A DNA stretch of 64,000 bases. Source: Psychrosphaera algicola (GTDB lineage: Bacteria; Pseudomonadota; Gammaproteobacteria; Enterobacterales; Alteromonadaceae). Made by a program: the position numbers and the translations under genes. The notes under the pieces were generated by a model, which had not been told where the DNA came from, did not search any database, and saw nothing but the letters and a program-made list of their open reading frames with translations. Each line of letters starts with the position of its first letter. The first letter of the stretch is position 1. The stretch lies in NCBI RefSeq assembly GCF_028401425.1, contig NZ_JAQOMS010000002.1, positions 4,526,001 to 4,590,000 of the forward strand, in the 5' to 3' direction. Positions 1 to 10,851 of the stretch are shown piece by piece.

Positions 1-1
1 G

Positions 2-3000
2 AGTACCGGTAAACTCACTGCAAATGAAATATCAATAACGGCTTCTGGCGATGTAAATATCGTCACCGCGGCGGCGGATATTGAAGTTGACGCAGGAGCT
101 GGCGACATAACCATTTTAGAAGATGATGATATTAATCTGCACGATATTGTCACAACGAGTACCAATTCAACAGCGTTAGACATCACGTCAACAGCTGGCT
201 CAATTACTTCAGAAGACGCAACATCAATAGGTGTCACAGGTGGTGAAATAGCACTTTCGGCAGGCAACGACATCGATGTCAATGTAACAGGCAATTCAAC
301 ATTTAATTCGTTGTCTGATGGTGGTGATATTACGATTACATCAGATACCTCAAATGTGACATTTGGTGATGATGTGGGTGACACAGGTACCTTGTCTGTT
401 ACCGGACTCACGATTAACTCTGCAAATAATATAGATACCGGTGATGACGCAATAACGATTTCCGGTGATCTTGATCTAACAGCTGGTTCTGCACTTTTGG
501 TCGGTGGTGCGATTTCTGCCACAGGCAGTGTTGATCTTTCTGGTGGCACAGTAGAAGCTGCTGCGATTACATCGGACTCAGATACAAGCGGTGGTGATGG
601 TGACATTACGCTTTCAGCCGCAACAGACTTTACACTAAATGGTTCAGTGACCAGTAATAACAGTGACATAACGGTTAAAGGCAATAGTGACAGTGTGACC
701 TTAGATCTAGGAACAGCAGGTTCTGGCAATCTAAACTTGACCCAGAGTGAATTGGATCTTTTACAAGCCGGAACGGGTGAAATTACGTTTGGAATGGAAA
801 CCGGTGGCGCGATTTCAATCGACGGTGTCGATCTTAATACAACAACCACTCACGCTGGCATTAACGTTTTAACGGCGGGTGCACTGACGACTCAAAATGC
901 ATTGGATTTAGGCAGTGACGCACTAACAATTGCTGCTGATAGCATTGTGAATACAGGCAGTACCATGATCACTGCGGGTGATGTTGAATTAGCGGTGACT
1001 AATGACGCAGATTTGAGTGGGATTAATCTTATTTCCGGTTCAGTTTCTGGAACCACAGGTGGCGCTTTATCTGTTAATAATGGTCAAGGACTTGATTTTG
1101 GCGTGACGACAGCTGATTCGATTTCTTCAACAATAACGGGCGCTGGTGGCATAACTGACTCTGGAACAATAACTACGGGGGACGTGACGTTAGCAACGTC
1201 AGCCACCAACGGCTCAGTAATATTAGATGATGATAGCAACGCGCTAAGTGGCACGGTAACGATAGCGGCGGGCACAGGTGACATCACGCTGGATAATGAT
1301 GCGACGGATTTAGCCTTAGTGGTCACGAGCGGTAATGATGTGACGATAGAAGATGCGGGCATGGTTGACCTGCAAGGGTCGGTAGGCAATAACTTATTGG
1401 TGAGCAGCTCAACGGGTATCACTGATAGCGGCACATTAATGGTGGCGGGTACGACAGGATTAACCACCACAGGCGATGGCAGTGTGGTGCTTGATGGCGA
1501 TACAAATGCCTTAACGGGTGTGGTGACGGTATCAAGTGGCGCGGGCGATATTACGCTGGATAATGGCACAACGGCACTGAGCTTGGTGAGCACATCAAGT
1601 GGCATGGTGACGATAGAAGATGCGGCGGCATTGGCGGTTGAAGGGTCAATGGGCAGCTTTGTTGTGACAGAAGCCGACAGTGTAACGGACAGCGGTGCGT
1701 TAGCGATAACAGGGGCGAGTACGATAGATACGAGCGGCGCTAATGGCTCGGTGATATTGGATGAAGATACGAATGCGTTAGGCGGCACGGTGACGGTGAG
1801 CAGTGGCTCAGGGGCGGTGACGTTAGACAATAATACAACGGCCCTGGATGTGGTTGCGAGCACAACGGGTGCGTTAACGATAGAAGATGCAGGGGCCTTG
1901 ACGTTATCAGGTAGCTTAGGCAGCTTGATGGTGACAGAAGCGGACAGTGTTGCAGACAGTGCGATGTTGGCGGTAACGGGTACGACAGATATCACGACAG
2001 TGAGCAATGGCTCGGTGATATTGGATGAAGATACAAATAACCTTGCGGGTGCGGTGACGGTGAGCAGTGGCTCAGGTGCTATCACGTTAGACAATGCGAC
2101 AAACGACTTGGCGTTAACCAGCACATCAAGTGGCGCAGTAACGGTTGAAAATGCAGGGGCGTTAACGGTTGCGGGCACGATGGGCAGCTTTAATGTCACC
2201 AATGCAACAAGTGTAAATGACAGTGCAACGTTGGCGGTCACGGGCACAACGACAATAGATACGAGCACGTCAAATGGCTCGGTGATGTTGGACGACGATG
2301 CAAATAACCTCGGTGGTGCCGTGAGCATAACTGCAGGTACGGGCAACATTACGTTAGATAACAATACCAACGCATTAGGCTTAGTCACTACCACATCAGG
2401 CAGTGTTACGATTGAAAATGCGGGTGCATTAATGGTTGAAGGCATCATGGGCAGCTTAGTTGTGACCAATGCCACCAGTGTTGCCGATAGTGGCATGTTA
2501 GATATTGCTGGGACATCAACAATCGATACCAGCACGTCAAATGGTGCGGTGGTGTTAGACCAAGATACCAACAATCTTGTTGGACTCGTAACTGTGACGT
2601 CGGGCTCGGGTGATATCACCGTAGATAATGCGACCACTGACTTAGGTTTAGCGGTAACAAACACAGGTTCAGTGACAGTTGAAAACGCCGGTGGTGTATC
2701 GGTTGCAGGTTCAATGGGTAGCTTTACAGTAAGCAACGCGACCAGCGTCAATGACAGTGCCACGGTAACGATTGTTGGCGCGACAAACATTACCACGACT
2801 GACGGAGCCGTGAACCTAGACGACGATGCCAATAACTTAGGTGGCACGGTTACCGTATCATCAGGTACGGGGGCAATTACGCTTGATAATAATACTAACG
2901 CCCTTGATGTTGTCACAACATCAAGTGGTGCGGTCACGATTGAAGATGCAGGTGCCTTAACGGTAGCGGGCTCAATGGGCAGCTTTATGGTGACGGATGC

Positions 3001-6000
3001 CGATAGTGTAAACGATACGGCAACGGTGATGGTTACAGGTGCAACATCGATAGATACGTCAGGTGCTAACGGCTCAGTAATATTAGATGATGACAGCAAC
3101 GCGCTAAGTGGCACAGTTACGATAGCGGCGGGCACAGGTGACATCACGCTGGATAATGATGCGACGGATTTAGCCTTAGTGGTCACGAGCGGTAATGATG
3201 TGACGATAGAAGATGCGGGCATGGTTGACCTGCAAGGGTCGGTAGGCAATAACTTATTGGTGAGCAGCTCAACGGGTATCACTGATAGCGGCACATTAAT
3301 GGTGGCGGGTACGACAGGATTAACCACCACAGGCGATGGCAGTGTGGTGCTTGATGGCGATACAAATGCCTTAACGGGTGTGGTGACGGTATCAAGTGGC
3401 GCGGGCGATATTACGCTGGATAATGGCACAACGGCACTGAGCTTGGTGAGCACATCAAGTGGCATGGTGACGATAGAAGATGCGGCGGCATTGGCGGTTG
3501 AAGGGTCAATGGGCAGCTTTGTTGTGACAGAAGCCGACAGTGTAACGGACAGCGGTGCGTTAGCGATAACAGGGGCGAGTACGATAGATACGAGCGGCGC
3601 CAATGGCTCAGTGATATTGGATGAAGATACGAATGCGTTAGGCGGCACGGTGACGGTGAGCAGTGGCTCAGGGGCGGTGACGTTAGACAATAATACAACG
3701 GCCCTGGATGTGGTTGCGAGCACAACGGGTGCGTTAACGATAGAAGATGCAGGGGCCTTGACGTTATCAGGTAGCTTAGGCAGCTTGATGGTGACAGAAG
3801 CGGACAGTGTTGCAGACAGTGCGATGTTGGCGGTAACGGGTACGACAGATATCACGACAGTGAGCAATGGCTCGGTGATATTGGATGAAGATACAAATAA
3901 CCTTGCGGGTGCGGTGACGGTGAGCAGTGGCTCAGGTGCTATCACGTTAGACAATGCGACAAACGACTTGGCGTTAACCAGCACATCAAGTGGCGCAGTA
4001 ACGGTTGAAAATGCAGGGGCGTTAACGGTTGCGGGCACGATGGGCAGCTTTAATGTCACCAATGCAACAAGTGTAAATGACAGTGCAACGTTGGCGGTCA
4101 CGGGCACAACGACAATAGATACGAGCACGTCAAATGGCTCGGTGATGTTGGACGACGATGCAAATAACCTCGGTGGTGCCGTGAGCATAACTGCAGGTAC
4201 GGGCAACATTACGTTAGATAACAATACCAACGCATTAGGCTTAGTCACTACCACATCAGGCAGTGTTACGATTGAAAATGCGGGTGCATTAATGGTTGAA
4301 GGCATCATGGGCAGCTTAGTTGTGACCAATGCCACCAGTGTTGCCGATAGTGGCATGTTAGATATTGCTGGGACATCAACAATCGATACCAGCACGTCAA
4401 ATGGTGCGGTGGTGTTAGACCAAGATACCAACAATCTTGTTGGACTCGTAACTGTGACGTCGGGCTCGGGTGATATCACCGTAGATAATGCGACCACTGA
4501 CTTAGGTTTAGCGGTAACAAACACAGGTTCAGTGACAGTTGAAAACGCCGGTGGTGTATCGGTTGCAGGTTCAATGGGTAGCTTTACAGTAAGCAACGCG
4601 ACCAGCGTCAATGACAGTGCCACGGTAACGATTGTTGGCGCGACAAACATTACCACGACTGACGGAGCCGTGAACCTAGACGACGATGCCAATAACTTAG
4701 GTGGCACGGTTACCGTATCATCAGGTACGGGGGCAATTACGCTTGATAATAATACTAACGCCCTTGATGTTGTCACAACATCAAGTGGTGCGGTCACGAT
4801 TGAAGATGCAGGTGCCTTAACGGTAGCGGGCTCAATGGGCAGCTTTATGGTGACGGATGCCGATAGTGTAAACGATACGGCAACGGTGATGGTTACAGGT
4901 GCAACATCGATAGATACGTCAGGTGCTAACGGCTCAGTAATATTAGATGATGACAGCAACGCGCTAAGTGGCACAGTTACGATAGCGGCGGGCACAGGTG
5001 ACATCACGCTGGATAATGATGCGACGGATTTAGCCTTAGTGGTCACGAGCGGTAATGATGTGACGATAGAAGATGCGGGCATGGTTGACCTGCAAGGGTC
5101 GGTAGGCAATAACTTATTGGTGAGCAGCTCAACGGGTATCACTGATAGCGGCACATTAATGGTGGCGGGTACGACAGGATTAACCACCACAGGCGATGGC
5201 AGTGTGGTGCTTGATGGCGATACAAATGCCTTAACGGGTGTGGTGACGGTATCAAGTGGCGCGGGCGATATTACGCTGGATAATGGCACAACGGCACTGA
5301 GCTTGGTGAGCACATCAAGTGGCATGGTGACGATAGAAGATGCGGCGGCATTGGCGGTTGAAGGGTCAATGGGCAGCTTTGTTGTGACAGAAGCGGACAG
5401 TGTTACAGACAGCGGTGCGTTAGCAATAACAGGGGCGAGTACGATAGATACGAGCGGCGCTAATGGCTCGGTGATATTGGATGAAGATACGAATGCGTTA
5501 GGCGGCACGGTGACGGTGAGCAGTGGCTCAGGGGCGGTGACGTTAGACAATAATACAACGGCCCTGGATGTGGTTGCGAGCACAACGGGTGCGTTAACGA
5601 TAGAAGATGCAGGGGCCTTGACGTTATCAGGTAGCTTAGGCAGCTTGATGGTGACAGAAGCGGACAGTGTTGCAGACAGTGCGATGTTGGCGGTAACGGG
5701 TACGACAGATATCACGACAGTGAGCAATGGCTCGGTGATATTGGATGAAGATACAAATAACCTTGCGGGTGCGGTGACGGTGAGCAGTGGCTCAGGTGCT
5801 ATCACGTTAGACAATGCGACAAACGACTTGGCGTTAACCAGCACATCAAGTGGCGCAGTAACGGTTGAAAATGCAGGGGCGTTAACGGTTGCGGGCACGA
5901 TGGGCAGCTTTAATGTCACCAATGCAACAAGTGTAAATGACAGTGCAACGTTGGCGGTCACGGGCACAACGACAATAGATACGAGCACGTCAAATGGCTC

Positions 6001-9000
6001 GGTGATGTTGGACGACGATGCAAATAACCTCGGTGGTGCCGTGAGCATAACTGCAGGTACGGGCAACATTACGTTAGATAATGATAGTAATGATTTATCT
6101 TTGGCGGTTGTTAGTGCAGGTAATGTTACGATTGAAGATGCAGGCGCCGTTGAGCTGAGCGAATCTACGTTAACTGGTGATCTAAACTTAACGAGTAATG
6201 GCAATATCACACAAACCGCAGCACTCAGTGTAGCCGGTTCGACAACTATCGATGCTGATTCAGATGATGACAGCGACAATACCATTACGTTAACTCAAGC
6301 AAATAATGATTTTGTTGGTAGCGTTATGATCGACGACGGATCATCTGTCAGTATTACCGATGTTAATGATTTAGACATTGGAGCTACGAACGCATCTACC
6401 TCACTTAACTTGATTGCAGGCGGTGGCTTAACGGATAGTGGCAACGTAGTTACTCCAATGTTGAGTTTTAATGCTGGCGGTGCAGTTACATTAACGACAC
6501 TGGATGTTAGTACCTTGGGAGACTCCCAATCAGGTGGAAATGTTGTATTAACTACAAATGCCTCAACGAACGCCGGCCTTACTGTTAACGATATTATTGT
6601 TAATACGGCTCCTGGGAGTGTAATTAATACAAATGAAACAGCTTCAACGGTTTCAATCACCGATGACTCTGGAAGTATGACAATAGCGGGAACGATAAAG
6701 GGGCATGACGGCACAAATGATATCTATTTATCTAACGTTGCGCTTTCTGTTGGGATCACCGGCAATAACTACATTCTTTCAAGTCAGGATCAGGATAATT
6801 CAGAATTTATAAAAGCAAAATCCTACGACTTTACCTCACACGGTAATGTTGGTGATTCGAGTAATTCGTTATTTGTTGATTGGAAAGCGTCCTCTGCGTC
6901 AAGTGCAAATGATATTTCTCTTGTTCTTGGCAATTTAGATCTAGCGGATGCAAATGGCGGCGACGCTGCGGGCAACAATGATGACTCAGGCGTCTACCTA
7001 ACAACAACGGATGGAACTAATGGTAGTGGTACAAGTTACCAAATTACCAGTGAGGACTTTACTGGTCCGGCTCGGAAATTAGCCATGTCGTTTACTTCGT
7101 CGGAAACAGGTTCCACATCAAGTTTAGTTAATGTGAATGGTGATTTAGCGGGTAATGAACTTGCCATGAACCTTTATAATCGAAATACTTTTGATTATGT
7201 AAACAATCAAATAGATGCGATTTTAGAAGTTATTGGTACTGGATTTGATTCAACAAATACCATCGCTGCATTTGTCTCTTATCTTGTAAATGGAAGTGAA
7301 GGCATAGACGGTTTTGTTGGCTTTGATTCTAACGTTATTTCGGGTTCTTCTGTGACAACATCGGATTTCTTTAGCTCAGGTAATTCAATTTATAACAGTG
7401 ATTTGCGTTTAGATTTATTGGCTAACTTTGTCGATACGGATGCGAATAATTTGGTCGACTCGGCTGAGCTATTAAATAGCGTTTCGATTGAAGCAGGCGG
7501 TGCAACCGGCACTGTTTCTGGAGATATAGAAGCTAATGCAACGGCAATTGCCACTGAGACAACAAGAGCAACAAACGCTGAAAGCGCATTACAAGCGGAT
7601 GTGGACTTAAACGAGTCTGATGCAGATACCGCAATTGCAGCATTACAAGCGGATGTGGACTTAAACGAGTCTGATGCAGATACCGCAATTGCAGCAGTAC
7701 AAGCGGATGTGGACTTAAACGAGTCTGATGCAGATACCGCAATTGCAGCAGTACAAGCGGATGTGGACTTAAACGAATCTGATGCAGATACCGCAATTGC
7801 AGCAGTGCAATCGGATGTGGACTTAAACGAATCTGATGCAGATACCGCAATTGCAGCAGTGCAATCGGATGTGGACTTAAACGAATCTGATGCAGATACC
7901 GCAATTGCAGCAGTGCAAGCGGATGTGGACTTAAACGAGTCAGATGCAGATACCGCAATTGCAGCAAATACAAGCTCTATTGTAGCAGTGCAAGCAGACG
8001 TGGACTTAAACGAGTCTGACGCGGATACCGCGATTGCAGCGGTGCAAGCAGATGTGGACTTAAACGAGTCTGATGCAGATACCGCAATTGCAGCAGTGCA
8101 AGCAGATGTGGACTTAAACGAGTCTGATGCAGATACCGCAATTGCAGCAAATACAAGCTCTATTGTAGCAGTGCAAGCAGACGTGGACTTAAACGAGTCT
8201 GATGCAGATACCGCAATTGCAGCAGTGCAAGCGGATGTGGACTTAAACGAGTCTGATGCAGATACCGCAATTGCAGCGGTGCAAGCGGATGTGGACTTAA
8301 ACGAATCTGATGCAGATACCGCAATTGCAGCAAATACAAGCTCTATAGCAGCAGTGCAAGCAGATGTGGACTTAAACGAGTCTGATGCAGATACCGCAAT
8401 TGCAGCAGTGCAAGCGGATGTGGACTTAAACGAGTCTGATGCGGATACCGCAATTGCAGCGGTGCAAGCGGATGTGGATTTAAACGAGTCTGATGCAGAT
8501 ACAGCAATTACTGCCGTGCAAGCGGATGTGGACTTAAACGAGTCTGATGCGGATACCGAAATTGCTGCACTGCAAGCCGATGTGGACTTAAACGAATCTG
8601 ATGCGGATACCGCGATTGCTGCAGTGCAAGCGGACGTTGACTTAAACGAATCTGATGCCGATACCGCGATTGCAGCAAATACAACAGCGATAGCAGAAAA
8701 TGCAACTGGTATTTCGGATGAAATGACACGCGCTATGGCAGCCGAAGCCGCACTTCAAACTGAAATAGATACGATAGATTCAGATCTCAGTGGTGTTGTT
8801 GCCGACAATGCAACGGCTATAGCAAGCAATGCAACCGCGATAATGTCTAATTCAAGTGCAATCGATGCAGAAACGGCTCGTGCTGTCGCAGCTGAATCGC
8901 TAAATACAACAGCGATTGCGGCCAATGGCACTAATATCAATATTAATGCAGAGGCAATTACCGCAGAAAGCGCACGGGCAATGGCTGCCGAAGCAAGTAA

Positions 9001-9322
9001 TTCTGAATCCGCAATGCTGGCTAATGCAAAAGCTGATTCATTGGCGACTTATTCAACATCAAGCGGTGAAACTCCAGTAGCGGCGGATGGCAGTGACATT
9101 GCAAATGCGAAGTTAAATGCAGTTGACGCTTCGTTGGTTACTGCGGGGGCAGACAGTACCGGACTTGGAACGGAACTAGATGCGATTCAGGCTGACCAAG
9201 AAAGTGGCAGTGGATTTGTCGATTTCTTCCGTAAATTATTTGGTGAAAGCGACAACAGTGGTACAACTGATTCAGGAGACAGTGAAACTGGCGAAAGTGA
9301 GTCTGGGACCAATAACGGATAA
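2..9322 (+). CDS. Giant repetitive exoprotein/adhesin (TpsA/FHA-like), 5' truncated
   Basis: The reading frame is open from base 2, so the N-terminus (signal peptide and TPS domain) lies outside the window; at least 3,106 codons are visible. Most of the protein is a beta-helix-like array of roughly 89-residue repeats containing strands such as GSVILD, GDITLDN, VTIEDAGAL and GSMGSF, as in large filamentous-haemagglutinin-type exoproteins. A non-repetitive stretch (about 6080-7580) follows, then a very acidic 18-residue repeat stalk, and a hydrophilic Ser/Gly/Glu-rich end (ESDNSGTTDSGD). I see no membrane anchor, LPXTG or type I RTX signal at the C-terminus. A TpsB-type transporter gene lies 1.7 kb downstream, which suggests two-partner secretion and a surface or released adhesin. 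Without the N-terminus the TpsA call remains an inference. No frameshift occurs across 9.3 kb, unlike neighbouring genes. Confidence 0.8.
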   Translation, partial: STGKLTANEISITASGDVNIVTAAADIEVDAGAGDITILEDDDINLHDIVTTSTNSTALDITSTAGSITSEDATSIGVTGGEIALSAGNDIDVNVTGNSTFNSLSDGGDITITSDTSNVTFGDDVGDTGTLSVTGLTINSANNIDTGDDAITISGDLDLTAGSALLVGGAISATGSVDLSGGTVEAAAITSDSDTSGGDGDITLSAATDFTLNGSVTSNNSDITVKGNSDSVTLDLGTAGSGNLNLTQSELDLLQAGTGEITFGMETGGAISIDGVDLNTTTTHAGINVLTAGALTTQNALDLGSDALTIAADSIVNTGSTMITAGDVELAVTNDADLSGINLISGSVSGTTGGALSVNNGQGLDFGVTTADSISSTITGAGGITDSGTITTGDVTLATSATNGSVILDDDSNALSGTVTIAAGTGDITLDNDATDLALVVTSGNDVTIEDAGMVDLQGSVGNNLLVSSSTGITDSGTLMVAGTTGLTTTGDGSVVLDGDTNALTGVVTVSSGAGDITLDNGTTALSLVSTSSGMVTIEDAAALAVEGSMGSFVVTEADSVTDSGALAITGASTIDTSGANGSVILDEDTNALGGTVTVSSGSGAVTLDNNTTALDVVASTTGALTIEDAGALTLSGSLGSLMVTEADSVADSAMLAVTGTTDITTVSNGSVILDEDTNNLAGAVTVSSGSGAITLDNATNDLALTSTSSGAVTVENAGALTVAGTMGSFNVTNATSVNDSATLAVTGTTTIDTSTSNGSVMLDDDANNLGGAVSITAGTGNITLDNNTNALGLVTTTSGSVTIENAGALMVEGIMGSLVVTNATSVADSGMLDIAGTSTIDTSTSNGAVVLDQDTNNLVGLVTVTSGSGDITVDNATTDLGLAVTNTGSVTVENAGGVSVAGSMGSFTVSNATSVNDSATVTIVGATNITTTDGAVNLDDDANNLGGTVTVSSGTGAITLDNNTNALDVVTTSSGAVTIEDAGALTVAGSMGSFMVTDADSVNDTATVMVTGATSIDTSGANGSVILDDDSNALSGTVTIAAGTGDITLDNDATDLALVVTSGNDVTIEDAGMVDLQGSVGNNLLVSSSTGITDSGTLMVAGTTGLTTTGDGSVVLDGDTNALTGVVTVSSGAGDITLDNGTTALSLVSTSSGMVTIEDAAALAVEGSMGSFVVTEADSVTDSGALAITGASTIDTSGANGSVILDEDTNALGGTVTVSSGSGAVTLDNNTTALDVVASTTGALTIEDAGALTLSGSLGSLMVTEADSVADSAMLAVTGTTDITTVSNGSVILDEDTNNLAGAVTVSSGSGAITLDNATNDLALTSTSSGAVTVENAGALTVAGTMGSFNVTNATSVNDSATLAVTGTTTIDTSTSNGSVMLDDDANNLGGAVSITAGTGNITLDNNTNALGLVTTTSGSVTIENAGALMVEGIMGSLVVTNATSVADSGMLDIAGTSTIDTSTSNGAVVLDQDTNNLVGLVTVTSGSGDITVDNATTDLGLAVTNTGSVTVENAGGVSVAGSMGSFTVSNATSVNDSATVTIVGATNITTTDGAVNLDDDANNLGGTVTVSSGTGAITLDNNTNALDVVTTSSGAVTIEDAGALTVAGSMGSFMVTDADSVNDTATVMVTGATSIDTSGANGSVILDDDSNALSGTVTIAAGTGDITLDNDATDLALVVTSGNDVTIEDAGMVDLQGSVGNNLLVSSSTGITDSGTLMVAGTTGLTTTGDGSVVLDGDTNALTGVVTVSSGAGDITLDNGTTALSLVSTSSGMVTIEDAAALAVEGSMGSFVVTEADSVTDSGALAITGASTIDTSGANGSVILDEDTNALGGTVTVSSGSGAVTLDNNTTALDVVASTTGALTIEDAGALTLSGSLGSLMVTEADSVADSAMLAVTGTTDITTVSNGSVILDEDTNNLAGAVTVSSGSGAITLDNATNDLALTSTSSGAVTVENAGALTVAGTMGSFNVTNATSVNDSATLAVTGTTTIDTSTSNGSVMLDDDANNLGGAVSITAGTGNITLDNDSNDLSLAVVSAGNVTIEDAGAVELSESTLTGDLNLTSNGNITQTAALSVAGSTTIDADSDDDSDNTITLTQANNDFVGSVMIDDGSSVSITDVNDLDIGATNASTSLNLIAGGGLTDSGNVVTPMLSFNAGGAVTLTTLDVSTLGDSQSGGNVVLTTNASTNAGLTVNDIIVNTAPGSVINTNETASTVSITDDSGSMTIAGTIKGHDGTNDIYLSNVALSVGITGNNYILSSQDQDNSEFIKAKSYDFTSHGNVGDSSNSLFVDWKASSASSANDISLVLGNLDLADANGGDAAGNNDDSGVYLTTTDGTNGSGTSYQITSEDFTGPARKLAMSFTSSETGSTSSLVNVNGDLAGNELAMNLYNRNTFDYVNNQIDAILEVIGTGFDSTNTIAAFVSYLVNGSEGIDGFVGFDSNVISGSSVTTSDFFSSGNSIYNSDLRLDLLANFVDTDANNLVDSAELLNSVSIEAGGATGTVSGDIEANATAIATETTRATNAESALQADVDLNESDADTAIAALQADVDLNESDADTAIAAVQADVDLNESDADTAIAAVQADVDLNESDADTAIAAVQSDVDLNESDADTAIAAVQSDVDLNESDADTAIAAVQADVDLNESDADTAIAANTSSIVAVQADVDLNESDADTAIAAVQADVDLNESDADTAIAAVQADVDLNESDADTAIAANTSSIVAVQADVDLNESDADTAIAAVQADVDLNESDADTAIAAVQADVDLNESDADTAIAANTSSIAAVQADVDLNESDADTAIAAVQADVDLNESDADTAIAAVQADVDLNESDADTAITAVQADVDLNESDADTEIAALQADVDLNESDADTAIAAVQADVDLNESDADTAIAANTTAIAENATGISDEMTRAMAAEAALQTEIDTIDSDLSGVVADNATAIASNATAIMSNSSAIDAETARAVAAESLNTTAIAANGTNININAEAITAESARAMAAEASNSESAMLANAKADSLATYSTSSGETPVAADGSDIANAKLNAVDASLVTAGADSTGLGTELDAIQADQESGSGFVDFFRKLFGESDNSGTTDSGDSETGESESGTNNG
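1208..6081 (+). repeat. 1,860-bp coding tandem repeat, 2.6 copies, each of seven ~89-aa subrepeats
   Basis: Copies run 1208-3067, 3068-4927 and a partial 4928-6081. They are almost identical; I found only scattered substitutions, for example near 1234/3094, 1255/3115, 3601 and 5404. Each 620-residue unit contains seven diverged subrepeats of 89, 89, 88, 89, 89, 87 and 89 residues that begin (N/D)G(S/A)V. Old subrepeat divergence combined with near-identity of the large unit implies a recent duplication of the whole seven-repeat block. Copy number could be wrong if reads did not span it. Confidence 0.95.
7586..8674 (+). repeat. 54-bp coding tandem repeat, 19 copies (18-residue acidic stalk)
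   Basis: The consensus residue unit is ALQADVDLNESDADTAIA or AVQADVDLNESDADTAIA. Nineteen copies are present. Three of them are followed by a 7-residue insert NTSSI(V/A)A, and the last runs into NTTAIAENATG. Eighteen residues equals one heptad plus one hendecad, and the V, L, A, I spacing fits a coiled coil, so I infer a fibrous stalk. The unit is strongly acidic. Changes between copies are mostly synonymous (gag/gaa, gca/gcg), with a few replacements (QA to QS, TAIAA to TEIAA). Confidence 0.95.
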
Positions 9323-9389
9323 TCATGCTAATGAGCAAACAAGTTGTTAAGCCTACGGATATAGATATGTTGTTAGATAGGAGATGTGC

Positions 9390-10851
9390 ATGAACACAAT
9401 GATTAAACAGTGTTTATTTGTGTTATTAGCGATTGGCGTATTACAAGGCTGTAGTCGCCCCGGGCATTCAGAAGTAGAAGTGGATCCTGAACCGTTTTTC
9501 TATAGTTTTGTTGCTGAAGATGCTTCGCTAGTGGGGCTGTTGGTTTCAGATAGTACTGGAACCGTGGCAACTGAAATTAGCCCCGGGGTTTATCAGTTTG
9601 GTCCAGACTATCTTCCTACGACACCGATTACGTTTGAGTCTAAAAATTTAGTTGAACCTGGTGCATCGTTTCAAGATATCGATGAAGATGGTCTAAAAAG
9701 TGCCACGGATATTAATTACAATGTCGGATTGGAAATTGCTTACATTGGTAGTTTTAGTGCTTTAGGAGAACGTACCGTTTTTGCCAATCCAATTACTGCT
9801 TTAATCCCATCAACAGGGATCCCTCTTCGGGGATTGGAGGACTGCCTGAGGAGTTATTTCAGTTAGCGTTTTTAGCTGGGATCGCAGGCGCACCTGCAAC
9901 GACAATTGAACTAAGTGACGGCATAGAACTTTCGATAAAAGCCGTATTGTCTCGAACTGCGGTTTTACTCACGGCATTGCAGGAAGGCATTGTGATATTA
10001 GAAGGTGATACGCAAGCCGCGGTTGATGTCAGTATTGCCGTGTTAGCAAGTTTTAGGGATGCTGAACCAACGGAAGGACTTGCTGATATCACACAATTAA
10101 GCATTGCAATGCAAAGTGCTATTGAGTCGCATGTTTCCCAAGCAAATAGCGATAAGGTAATGCAACTTGCAAGTTCAATTGGCAATACCTTAGCAAGTAC
10201 GACAGATGCGACATTTTATGAAGCATTAATATTGGCTGTTCAACAAAATGTCAATGCATCGAGTACGGTCGCCTCAATTCTTGAAAAACTGACAGTACAG
10301 GAGTTTTCTAGATTAGATAATGGCATTCAATTTGCCGTTAAACTTGCCAATGAAATCGCTGAGAGCGGCGGAATGTCGGCATTCTTAAATAGTTTGTCAA
10401 TTGTTCCTATTAATGTGAGTGGCAATGGCCAGTCTATCGTTGACGATGGGGTGACCGATTTTAATTTAGAGTTAATAACATCCACTGAAACCATCAAACT
10501 TAATGGCAGTGACGCTTTTTTGACCAAAGTGAACTGACTTATTATTTTGAAGATGATTTATATGGCGTTAAAGTTGATGCAGACCACGCGGTACTCATAG
10601 CTTTAAATGCCAATGAAACCAACTTGTTGGGAGCGGCACAAAATGGCATTAATTCAGCAAGATTACTGGCGTTGTGCTGGAATAGTGTTGAACAACCAAA
10701 TAGCTCCGACTCGGATGTTTGTGGTTCAGAAAATGCTAACCTAGAATATTATGCGCTTGCTACTCAAAGTGAAGTCTGCGCGGCAGATTTTGACGCCGCA
10801 GAATTGGCGCAAATTAATGCCTTAAATCGTCAGCAAATATCGTGTAACTAA
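9390..10851 (+). CDS. Predicted outer-membrane lipoprotein of the two-partner locus (two frame breaks)
   Basis: The start at 9390 follows a TAGGAG ribosome site by 6 bases; an ATG at 9384 abuts that site too closely. The N-terminus is a signal peptide with lipobox VLQGC. The early part (DIDEDGLKSATDINYNVG, then FANPITALIP) resembles the repeat modules of large marine lipoproteins that carry a Ca-binding-like loop and a conserved NP(I/L)T segment. The rest is helical and low in recognisable motifs; the C-terminus holds cysteines (CAADFDAAEL, QQISCN). The frame is broken near 9825 and again at about 10515 (a T-run one base short); reading across both gives roughly 486 residues. It sits 67 bp after the exoprotein and 133 bp before tpsB, so it is probably co-transcribed. 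A role in surface anchoring or export of the exoprotein is a guess. Confidence 0.65.

Noticed and set aside
1084..6285. A 1,733-codon open frame on the minus strand across the exoprotein repeats
   Set aside because: It mirrors the repeat exactly, has no ribosome site, and its composition (Ser/Val/Pro/Thr) is simply the antisense of GTG/ACG/AGC-rich repeat codons. Lack of stops follows from the repeat, not from selection.
7533..7973. Minus-strand frame over the 54-bp repeat (and similar ones at 8508-8729 and 8755-8940)
   Set aside because: Antisense of the tandem repeat, yielding a low-complexity Leu/His/Arg product.
7586..8674. CRISPR-like regular repeats
   Set aside because: Units are contiguous, in frame and without unique spacers; they encode the stalk.
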